Shown here: one piece after another, positions 1 to 12,200 of the stretch
How the letters are laid out: each line of letters starts with the position of its first letter
Position numbering within the stretch: position 1 is the stretch's first letter
Assembly (NCBI RefSeq): GCF_003589595.1
Contig: NW_020653200.1
Span: 8,021,526 to 8,085,525 of the forward strand
Reading direction: 5' to 3'
From: Hyposmocoma kahamanoa
Taxonomy: Eukaryota > Arthropoda > Insecta > Lepidoptera > Cosmopterigidae
DNA: 64,000 bases
The notes under the pieces: model-generated
What the model saw: only the letters and a program-made list of their open reading frames with translations
Databases searched by the model: none
What the model was told of the DNA's origin: nothing
Translations under genes and position numbers: made by a program

Positions 1-42
1 TATTAAATTTGTTATGAATGCTCTGATAACCAATAAACTCAC

Positions 43-215
43 TTTAGTGGTGACTGCTTTGGCGTCGCGATGGCGAAATTAACGTGCTTATATTGACAAA
101 CACGAGACTTGGTATCGCAAGTAATTTGACCTTCATTCGCGAACGCGTAGTGAACTACATCTTCCGTTTGCATTGAATCCTCAACTAAATCGATCCATGG
201 GGCAACGGGGCCTTT
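43..215 (-). CDS. GluRI-like: GluRI-like receptor, visible exon 14 (last part of S2)
   Basis: Acceptor TTTCAG, phase 0, 173 bp, donor AA/GTGAG at 42. Reads [23 protein letters not shown] and [11 protein letters not shown]. These align with the KGKYxxLLES, PCDTMKVG and GxATPxGSPL blocks of AMPA S2. The segment normally between M3 and KGKY (with the GST glutamate-binding turn) is absent before this exon. Splicing to exon 13 would be in frame. Confidence 0.82.
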
Positions 216-3200
216 CTGAAATATATTTGCAAATACTCGAATGTTGTATGACTAGATTAGAAGCTAAGTGTATTGCTATAAAATTTATCTAAACGAAAAT
301 GTCTTTCTTTTTACAATATCGCGTGACGGGACGAACAAGTCGTGTGCCTGGTGGTAAGCTACACGTCTATCCATAACAGTTGCAGTGCCACTTACAGCTT
401 TAAATTGAAAAGATCTGAAGGGCGCTACCACTGCGCCTGTGAAACTATAAATTGTTAGTAGGTATTCCTAGAAAACATCATTCGATGACAGTGAAACAGC
501 TATTTTAAATTCGGAGTCAATGTTACATTTTGTTCGGTAGCAATAAAGTCTTCAGTCGCTTAGCATTTCGCACCGAATACATAACTTAAGTTTGTTTGTT
601 ACCTGAAGAATTGGGAAAATGTCATGTGTTTCTTACTTCAGTATGTGCGACACTTGACGGGTAGTTGAGATTCTTAGCCGGCTCTGATATACGCTCCACG
701 ATCAAATACGCTGCAAGGTTAGCGGTGTATGAACACACTAAGATGAGAGCAAAGAACCACCACACTGTACCCACTATTCTCCCGGACAACGACCTGAAAT
801 ATGAACAGTTTTAAACAAACAACGCATGAAATCCCTAAAAAAATACTCATAATTGGAATTTTTACATGATCTTATGTCACAACTTTGACGAACAACGAGC
901 CACATAATAATATCGAACGCTGAATCAAGATATTTACATTTATATTATTTTTTCAGCGTCATGTCAAAAGCACTGCGTTTCCAACTCAAGTCTCTCCGGA
1001 ACATGTTACTTCCTTTTCATTTGAATGCTAGAACGGATCTTTATTTTCTTAGTTTTTAGTTTTATACATATATTATATGATTGCTCGCAAGGGCGAAATA
1101 CAGATAAGTAATTTTATTACATATAACATTTCACATCGGTAGCCATAACAAGGTGATTATCGGCCTCCCCTTACCCACCGTTCATGCACACGATATACTA
1201 TCCCTATATCTCAAACACGCACGATTTAACACAAGACATGAAATTTACCCTGGAGTCACCAAGTGTAAAATTCTAGTACGTTTATAAGTTGCACTAGAAC
1301 AGTGCAGCTTATATGCGTACTACATATCACTGAAAATCAATGACAGTGTTTTAGAAACTAAGGACTAAGTATTTTAAAATAATATTATGACATACATAGA
1401 TACATCGAAATACGTACCTAGGCACCACATCGCTGCCTTGTTGCATAAACGAACCGAGAGAGAACCAAAACGAGTTCCAAATACTGAATTCGTTGTGCAA
1501 TATTATCTAGAACAAATATGTGCGAGTTATACACTAAATTTTGTATATGAGCGTTCATTTACTTGATTCACTACGAAAAATTTATCGGTCTACTCTCACA
1601 ATTTATTTAATTATATTGTCTGTCTAAAGTATAATAGTTACAGCGCACAAACTGTGACAACGATGAGTTAGAAGTTATTCGATTATACCATTTCAAGAAA
1701 CTTTGTTGGAGAGCCCGTCCCGTATTCTATCCATATTGCATAATAATATGTAATAAGTTACCTCATTCGTACTGGTAATAGGGTGATCCAAATGAGTGTC
1801 AGAAATGGATATTGATCGCCACTCATGTGGAGAAAATCTGGACACTAAGAAAAGAACTATGCTCACGGCAAAAAAGCTGAAGAGAACGCAGAGCTGAAAA
1901 TTCAGAATTGTTTTTATTAAGCGCAGTAAAGCGGGCAAAACGAAAAAGTGGTCAACAGAATTTAAAACACCGTAACTCAGTAGCACGGCGCTGTACTGCA
2001 GCCCAAGAGCTGTCATAAACATTCATGTGTAAAATAGTAACATCATTTTATCGGCGAAATGTTTGGATTCTCTCAAAGCGGCATGTGAAGTCGCTTGTTA
2101 TGGAGATGGTTACTCAAAACCTTTAGCTACATATATATATATACACACACATATATATTTATACTTTTTTTTTGTTGAATTTAGCATTCCGTCTTCTTTT
2201 TTAAGCTCCAAGCTAAAGATGAAGATGTTAATTTATTGAAAATTGATTTCCTTTTTATTAAACCTTGATAGTATAATTCACCATAAAACTTAAAAAAAGA
2301 AATGATATTACTAAATTTATATTGCTAGTGCACATAATTACCCATATCTCCTTAGATAGTGGTCTCAAAAAACTGAATGTATCCGTCAATTGTTTTGGTA
2401 TACGACTATTTTCAATTGGATTCTTGGCAGATAGGAAAGGTTCTGTGAAATCTACGACTTCCTCACGTTCCGGAGTTATTGCTAGAGGTGCTACAGCAAT
2501 ATCCGCTTCCTATGAAATGAACAACAAAGTGCTGTCAATACATATATATCTATTGTATTTGGAATACAACAACACAAACTCTGGGCATAAGAATTGGGTC
2601 GCTTAGAAAAATTTTAATAACTCGAGCGAAATATGTTGCAGACAATCTAGCAAATGGTGCACTGAAAATCATAGTATTCAAAAAGTTTTAACAAAGAAAA
2701 ACATTATAAAGCTAAGAAAATACCAAGTGTTTTTGTTTAAAAAAAACCCAACCGAAAAAAACAACTCTAAAAAAATTATAGTAAGATCTTACAAGTAATA
2801 TTATAACGTAGTAACAAAAAAAAACATTTTTTTACTTTACACATTGGACTAAACTTTTTAGTCTCAAAATTGTCTACTCACAGTTTTCTATAGGATACAT
2901 TGCAACTTACGTGCACTTCAATATCTGTTGGTAGTTATAAACGTATTTTATTGTATCGAGTTCTTAGGTTTTCGCGATTATTACACATAGGAAATGAAAC
3001 TATTTTTCCCGGATTTAAATCGCGTATATTCGCGTAAACAAGTCTGCAGTCTACGAGCTTGTCATGGATAAACCTACACATTCAATGAAGTTTGACACAC
3101 CACAGGTCCTTGCAAAAGAAATCCGTTATCTGCCCATGATGCTGCGAGAGGTCATTGAAATTAAAAAACATCCTAATTTCAACAGGGAAGATGGTTTCTC

Positions 3201-6200
3201 CGTACCACCAGTTTGGGATCCAGTAATTCCTCTAATGAAAAATCCCAAATAGACATAAGACTGCAGTACTAATTAATATTTTTTAGTTTATTCTAATTTC
3301 TATTATTAATTAATAATAAATTGAACTTAATAAAAATTCATTCAATAAAATAATTTGTAAAACTTAATGTTGCGTCAATTAGAATGTTTTCTTTGTAAAT
3401 TTAAAAATAAGGTATTTAATTAATAACTATTGTAAATGTAGTGAAAAAATAGGGTGGTTTGCATCAATATTAGACATAACTGGTTGAAGACTGTACCACC
3501 TCACTCAACCGTGACCATGGCACCTATAAAGGGCCCGAAACGTCCAAAGCGTTGGTTTGTTTGAAAAAACAAATATACGCGATTTAAAACCGGGAAAAAT
3601 AGTTTCATTTCATATTTTAATGTGTTTTACTTACTTTTACACATGTAAAATAAATACATATTTATCATATAATAAATTATCCATTTGGATAATAAAACAG
3701 ATAACATTAATAAGAGTTAAATAATGTATTACAAAAATCTTTATCATATTATAATCCATCTTATGTTGACGCATCGTTGTGAAGTAACACGAAAGATCTG
3801 CTATTAATAATTTTAATCTGCTATTAAATGCCTGTGTTTTAGTGACGTTAAATTTGACGATTTAACAACTGCTCCTTGAAATATTTTGGAGCCGTAATCA
3901 AAAATATCGAAACCGGCGTTTTTCATAGATATTTTGGTGTAAAGCTGACACTTTCTTGGGGGTTATATAAGGAAGTGTTATTCTTATACGTTCGTAAGTA
4001 AAATGTCTATTAAAGGTATTCGGGAGTTACGCCTTGTAAAGAGGTCTATTTTACTTAAAAGTCCCGTCTTTTACTGTGAACAAGCAAGGTCACTTTAAAT
4101 TCGTCAATCCTCTCACAATAGCTAACGAGTCTGCGGCCATAACCACATTTATACTAAGTATCCTGAGAGCTTTACCTTAAACGCTTTCTCTATTATTCGA
4201 GTGGACGGAGCAGCAGATACGCAAGCGGACTCTAGAATGCTACGGACAAGGCTTATAGTAGATGGTCGCCTTGATTCACCTTAAAGCCCAGTATTGGAAA
4301 TTCCTTGTTCTTAAGGTACGCATATTTTTCACGAAACGTTTATTTATAGTCAAATAACACACCAAGATCCTTAGCTAAGAATGTTTACTGTATTGGTGTA
4401 TAAGTATATAAATTCAGTTTGTTTTGGCAATTACAGGCGAGTAAAGATACAATTTTTCTTGGAGTGCACGTTAGTTTCATTGTCAACTCATTAGGCCACA
4501 GTCCACCTTGATGGCCCGATTGGAAATTACAAACGTTTAAAAATTGAAACACGAAGATGATCTAGCCAGAGTGACGAAGGCGAACCATAGCTATAAAGTG
4601 TAACCTGTTGGCACGCCGATTTGTTCATTGCTGAGTTCAAGTAAAAATAGCTATATTCGTGATTTATTGTCAGGCGTTCTACATTAGTCAAGCTTTTGAT
4701 AGACTCTATATTTTCGTGCTATGTTGCGACCTCTCTGGTATTGTGCGTCTGCCATGTTTGCCTTGAATAGCCCTTTATAAGGCAGCGGGAATAATTTTCC
4801 AACCATATTATTTTTTTAATTGTCGTTGAATTGATCGAGTGACAAGTTTTTTTTATAGCATCATTTTTTTGCGGATGTCAGCTCACTTTTTTAACTGGGA
4901 GTGATGACAGGGCGCCATTATATTTTTTGTATCTGAGACGTTTGAAAATTTGAAATCGGGTGAATTTATTAGGTACTTACATTGACTTACAATTAAATGG
5001 ACGTCGGGTCCGCGCTAAAAAGTGTCCGAACTTATAGGGCGTTTACAGAGCGTCATTCACGCTTTAGTCTTCGTTTGTTTGACTGACAGCGAAGCAAGCA
5101 AAATTAGACAGTACTGCAATAACATTACAATTGAAATCCAACGTTTAAGCTTTTTCATATTCCTTTACATGTCACTACGTTTAAATGGGTTGACTTGGGA
5201 CACTTTTTTCGTGGTTTTTGTATTAGACCCGTCGTCCATTTATTTGTAAGTCAATGGGTACTTATGATAAATATTTGTTAAATTTGAAATTCCGCGACTT
5301 AACAACGGTAAGTTGTTATTATGTTTATGTCCTAATAAGTATACATTCAATATTCATTCATTATTTTGGCTTTGACAGATTTTGATTACCTATATGGTTT
5401 TTTGTGGTGGTAAATATATTCCCTTTGCCTGTGGCGTGTGCATGTGCTTTTTTGAATGTTACAGATTTATTAAAAATAAGTCGAAGAATACTGAATGATC
5501 AGGAAATAATGAACGAACTAGATGAGATTTTTGGTTTGCTTGATGATCCTGATGTGCCAGGTGACAATTTAGAATCCTATGAAAACGAAGTTCCATTCAG
5601 TTCCACGAAAATTCAAAGGATTTTAGAGAATTTTAATAAGCCTAATGATGGGCCTCTAGCACCCACACCCACTCCATCCGATAGCCCAAGACCTGAAATT
5701 CAAACCTGTAGACTTGTTGATATTCAACATAGTCTCCAATCATCCCCCAACAATCGTCCTATGCGGACGACAAGAGTTCAAAATTTACGCACTTCTTCTG
5801 GAACTCGTCAGATATCAGAGCCAAGAACAATATCACCAGTAAAAGTTTACTCAAATTCAGAAACAGCTGATTGTTTACTCAAATTCAGAAACAGACGGCG
5901 AAGAGGAATATATAGGAGAAATATAGAAAAAACTAAGTGGACGGCCTATCAACCTAGTCCTGACGTTTACGACGAAATTCCAATGGCACCTAAAAATATG
6001 TTTAGCAACCGAACTAGACCTGTTACTTTATTTGAAAAATTCTTCACTGACGAGGTTTACGATTCAATAATATATCGAACTAACTTATATGCCGAGCCAA
6101 ACAAAGTTGAAGCATGGAGTACGATAAATAAAAAGGATTTGAAGGCATTCTTAGGGGTAATTATAATTATGGGATACAATAATATTCTTCCTTCTGTTGA

Positions 6201-9200
6201 CCTTTATTGGTCATCTGACCCTGGTTTTAGGGTAGACGAAATAGCAGAAGTAATGCCTGTCAAACGATTAAAAATAATTTGGCAATGTTTGCATCTAATT
6301 GATAATGCACAACCACCACCGAAGACAAGCGAGAACTATGACAAACTTTACAAATTACGCCCAGTATTAGATCTTATCAATCACGCTTGTCAGACAAGTG
6401 CTAAAGACTCTTGATCTCAAAGTATTGACGAGTCAATGATTCTGTTTAAAAGCTGGTTATCCATGAAACAATATATGCCTGTAAAGCCTATAAAAAGAGG
6501 CTACAAAGTATGGTGCCGGTGTGATAGCAATACTGGATACCTATACGAGTTTTACATCTACGCTGGACAATCAGAAACCGGAACAGAAGAGGGACTAGGA
6601 TGCAAAGTTGTGAAAATGTTGACGGAAAAGCTGATGGATAAAGCATTGGAAGAATTTCATATTATTGTGACATTTGACAATTTCTTCTGTGACTACCATT
6701 TCTTGCAATATTTATATGAAAATGGCATGTATGCTAACGGAACCATATGAAGACACAGAAAAACTTACCCGTTATTATAAAACGTAAAATGAAGTTTGCA
6801 AAAGGACAATACAAACGGAGTGTCAAGAGTAATGTAGCATTCCCAGTCTGGCAAGATACTAAAGAGGTCCTTCTATTGAGTAGTGCATTTCATCGTAAAG
6901 TTAGCAAAACCACTATCTTACGGACACAGAAAGATGGCACAAAAAAGTGATAGACTGCCCTTTAGCTATAAAGGAATATATTAAAAGAATGGGAGGCGTA
7001 GATCGCTTTGATCAGCTAAAAAGCACATATTCAGTTGGCAGAAGGAGAAAGAGGTGTTGGCTCCGTATATTTTACTTTCTTCTTGATACGAGTATAACAA
7101 ATACATTTTTGTTATACTCTCAAACTACAAATGCGACAAAACTCGGCTATCTTGAATTCCGAGTCTCTGTGGCTAGAGAACAGATCAGTGGATTTTGATG
7201 CAGAAAACGACGTTCGATTGGTCTAGTGAACTATATCTGCAACAAAAACCTGTTTTGTCTGAGAATCGCCAAAAGGCTTTACAAGTTATTACAGAAGAAA
7301 TTCGTTTTGCTAATGTTGGAGACCATTTGCCGAAATGCCTTCACATAAACGCTGCAGAATACCAAGGAAAAAGACAAGCGATCTAAAATTATGTGCGAAA
7401 AATGTGGTGTTTCGCTCTGTATAGTACTGTAGTCTAGGCTCTACTCTATGAGTAGAATCACTGGCTGAGTGAATATAGTTTTGTAATTAGAATGTGTTTT
7501 GAAAAATGAAATAAGAAAAGAATAGAGTATCTTGATAGTTCGTAATGTAACCCAACGCTGAAAATATGTAAAAAAGTGCAATAAAGCAAGTTTTGAAGAT
7601 TATTCCAGTTTAAATTCATAAAAGTACCTCTCGCTACGCATCCTAAGCTACGCCCCAGTTACAGTACCATGTTTTGGTGCTTTTCATAAGCAATAAGTGG
7701 TTTCTTTTTTATGGTAGAAATAGGTAAGAGGGTGAAACCTTACCACTAGTAAAGTTAGAAGTTAGAAAGAAAGAATTTCCCACTGTGTTTTTTTATTCTT
7801 TGTTTCTTTTTTTTTTCATTTTATAAAAAAACTATAATAAAACTATCCCAAAAACATCAACAGTATCACTTCCTCACCCGTACATACTTGAGCCTTATAA
7901 AGGGATAGAGTAGACGATCTTTTCGAGGAACAGAATAGACGATCTTTTCGCTATAATTCATAAAATATATAGGATTTTCTTACGAGAGAGTGAATCAGCC
8001 AATATTATTGTGAGGACAGTACGCCACACGCACTATTTTTTTAAGGAAAGACTCGGTTTATAAACGTAAAATAATAAATTAATTCTTAATTGCATATTAA
8101 ATATCATTTAATTTAGTGTTGTTCTGAATTTTTTTTAATTATAATTTTCTTTTAATAATTTAAATAGATGTCTTAACTAATTAGAGAAACATTTTATTTT
8201 TTTATTTATTATTTATAAAAGTTTTTGTAATCAGAGTTTGTAAACTTCTATCCACGTGTAGGTTTCATTCGAATCTCTCAATTGAGAAGCAGCCGTCTCC
8301 CACTAGGCTACCATCGCTGTCTAGTCATGAAATATAAATAAATACAATACTATTATTTATTTAATCCCGACTATAGGTCTCGAATACGGTTAAGATTTAC
8401 CCTTATTAACGGTGAATCCCAAAAGGTCGAATCCAATGTTGATAAATGAGGCGCTAATTCTCAATACAATTTACTTACCCGTTGAATTATTAAACCGAAA
8501 TGTATGGATACATACATTTTGGCTTAATAAACTTAGTAACGTTAATATTGGTAGATATTATAGGTATGTATTATAATACTTACCAATATTAATGTTGCTA
8601 AGTTTATTACACAAATTGATTTTAAGAAAAATATTGCAAGTCACCTGTACCATCCATCACATATGTACGTACTCGTACATAGTATTTAAATAACTCGTTT
8701 AGGCCTTAGTTCAAATTAAAGCGAGATGGAAACTTAATATTAAGTATATCTTGAAGGAGTTTTAGGAACTTTCTCAGCACCTTTAACATGCCACTATATT
8801 CCATTTACCAAATAGAATGGGTACCTTGGCTTTTAAAATTTTTACGTTCCATGGTCTCTCAGCCAGGTTACAAAACAATATATAGTAAATTTGTTATAGT
8901 ATACCAAAAACAAAACAATATTTGTTGCAATTGTGATTTTAAGTAAACATTACGTATATTAAGTAGACAGATAATGAAATGACAAAAAGATAAGTAAATT
9001 ACCACAAGTACTTTTTTTTGCACACACTCGTAGCCCCGCATTAGGGAAACCCTGTGTCGCGCGTACTTGACAGTACTGGATGCGTAACACGAAATATTTA
9101 GCCATAGAAATTTACACCATTGAATCGATAAATCGAATTGGCTATTGTGTAACTAGCGTTAATGTGAGTGCATAGTTCTTGTACGTACGTGGGTCATTTT

Positions 9201-12200
9201 CTGTTGTTTTAAAATTGCGTGTTGTTTTTGGAGTAATTGTTAGATATCGTTTCGGTGCTGTTCATTTCATACTTTGTTGTTGACTTTCTGCTTTGTTGAT
9301 ATTGATTTTTATTTGTTGTGTAAAATAATAATTGAATCCTTTTTTTGTTTACAATTTGTTCTTATATTATTGTATCTAAATCGAGTCTCTTCTCGTAGCA
9401 AATTATCTCGATAAGGTATCTAAATATTTTTTCTTTCATTCAATTTTACATCACTACATATCTAGAAACTTCAAATCTCAAACGTCACCGTACTCATGCT
9501 ATGTGAAATGAACTACACGTTATTATCAACCAAGACGCCAAATAAATAAATAAGTAAAAGGTGGAGCAGAACAACTAAATTGTAAGGGAAAAAACTTAGA
9601 TGACATAACCCTCAGATTACAAAAGAATAGGCAGATGGAGTCCGCCGAACACTAAAGTGAAGCCACCAAAGCAAATACAAATTCAAAAGCGAATACAATC
9701 TCGCGTCAGTACTAAAACAGCGTCGCGTTGTTTGCACGTCACGAGTGATTAGTTATTTTATGTTTAAAAATGCCTTTTTGTGTCTTTAAACATTGTAAAA
9801 ATTGTTCACAAAAAAAATAAGATGGAAATTTTTTCACGTGGTGACTAGGTGACTATTGTTAATTTAGCTGTTTTACAGGTTATTTACCCGATATTCGTGT
9901 GTGTTGCCAGTTTATATCAAAATTTCCTTAAATTAGGTAAATACGCATGGGTAATAGGAGCATCGAATAATTTATATTTAATTTAAATTAAATAATGCAT
10001 GCATATACGCACAGAATGGTCCAATTATAGCAGTCCAAAATTATTTTTTAAGTAACTCAGATTTACCTAAATTGTTCTCAAACCAATGTCTAATCGCCAT
10101 AATGTAACTACATAAAAGAAACCGTTCAAAAACAGCTATAGATACAGAAAAGTGCACATGTCATAAACAAAGTGATTTTGTAAGAAAATATGTCATAAAC
10201 AGAGTGATTTTGTAAAAAAATTATTATAATGTATGTACATAACTTCAGGTTCGAAAGAGTTTTTTTGGGAACTAAACAATTTTTGTCAAATTAGAAGACA
10301 ATCGTCAATGCTATGAATATGATTACAAAGTTAATTTAATAAAAAAAAATATAGAAAAGTATATTTTCGTTGTGAGATTGCACTACTAAGATGTGTACAA
10401 AGTAAAGGTTATTAAGATATTGTGTAACTGTGATTGTAATAAATATTAGGGGTTAAAGTATGAAATTGCCGTTTTATTGCAATAGGTTCTTTGAATTTTC
10501 ATAGAATCTTCATGGTTTAAGGTTTTCGAATGAAACTTTTTTCAAATGGTTTCTGTGATTTTTTTTTTAAATTTGAAACATTGAGTATCGACTTTCAATT
10601 GTTTTTGTTATTCAATTTAGACAAGAANNNNNNNNNNNNNNNNNNNNNNNNNNNNNNNNNNNNNNNNNNNNNNNNNNNNNNNNNNNNNNNNNNNNNNNNN
10701 NNNNNNNNNNNNNNNNNNNNNNNNNNNNNNNNNNNNNNNNNNNNNNNNNNNNNNNNNNNNNNNNNNNNNNNNNNNNNNNNNNNNNNNNNNNNNNNNNNNN
10801 NNNNNNNNNNNNNNNNNNNNNNNNNNNNNNNNNNNNNNNNNNNNNNNNNNNNNNNNNNNNNNNNNNNNNNNNNNNNNNNNNNNNNNNNNNNNNNNNNNNN
10901 NNNNNNNNNNNNNNNNNNNNNNNNNNNNNNNNNNNNNNNNNNNNNNNNNNNNNNNNNNNNNNNNNNNNNNNNNNNNNNNNNNNNNNNNNNNNNNNNNNNN
11001 NNNNNNNNNNNNNNNNNNNNNNNNNNNATTTTCAGTACAAATCGGCAATTTCATACTTTAACCCCTATTATTTTGAACTATCAAAGTGTTCCAATTTTAA
11101 AATATCTTGATAAAATATTCTTTAACAAATGTTTAACAATTAAATATTAACTTATATTAAAAGAACATTTTCAGCTTGTAACATTAGTACTATAGAAAGC
11201 AACAGAAAAAATGCGGGAGTTTTTTCGCTGCATCTGGTAATCTTCACGCACACAAATGCGCATATCCCTACAGTGCACTTTCTAGTCATCACGCACACAA
11301 TAAATGAAAAGCGGCTTCGCTTCGTTCGTTGCGTATGGTTCATCTGCCTATTGTTTGGTAGTCTGAATCATAACCTATTATTGAGTTTGTTGTCAAAATC
11401 AAACCAGAATACTTGCCCGTGGGCGTAACGCAATATAATCCCTCCATAACTCCTTTAATAGGGTTAAGCTGAATAAATAATGACCTTTCAGCAAGACTGT
11501 CGCGTAAGTTTCTATCACAGACCACATAAGTGGTTTCTATGAACTACCTCAGATGAAAGATATCATAGTACACATTATGACTGTCTTGTAGTAATTTAAC
11601 AAAATAACAATGCAAAATTTATGTGTTCTCTACTTGATAACTAAGAATATATTAGTGAGTAAGACAGTATGTAATTGGAAATAAATTCAGGCTGGTGGTT
11701 ACCGCATGTTCAAAATAATTATAATTTTCAAAGTTAGAAGCGTGAACTCAATGACAAGTTCAGCACCGGCGATAACTGACCGAGTCATTTCTAACTTAAA
11801 CTCTGACGCTAGTATACCGATATGACAACTTTTTAATTCCATGTATTAAGCAAACACTGGAATGATAGAGAAAGTGAGAGAGAGACACTTTAGAAGCATT
11901 TTTTACAAATGTGACAAAGTCTCATAAATATCAGTTTTGATCTCTCAACCGCAAATATCTTATAAACTTATGACTGTCCATAACCTCCCACTGATGAACT
12001 TATGGCGACCGCAATTTCGAATCAGTGATACGAAAATTGGTTAATTGCGATGAAAAACTGTTTACGATTAATGACTTTGAGATGTTTTGAAGCCGTGGTA
12101 GCCTAATGATGAAGCTGTAGTAGCTTAATGATTTCATACACAGCCTCTCAAGCATACAGTCGTAGATTCGAATCGAAACTAGCACCTCTTTCGGAATTTA

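Larger units (their letters stand above)
8640..10440. other. Intronic sequence, mostly unassigned
   Basis: Long AT-rich stretch without exons. The only items seen are a SINE B 3' fragment at 9019-9064 and a 32-bp tandem duplication at 10158-10220. Confidence 0.5.

Noticed and set aside
480..636. Missing S2 exon of the receptor in the minus-strand intron
   Set aside because: A candidate acceptor TTCTTCAG near 603 opens only 16 codons before a stop, with no resemblance to the S2 segment.
2322..2606. 94-codon plus-strand frame
   Set aside because: It lies antisense to receptor exon 10, which has family motifs and matched splice sites.
10530..11150. Open frames on both strands across the N run (10530-11150 plus, 10617-11054 minus)
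   Set aside because: They exist only because N codons are not stops. The flanking residues have no coding character.
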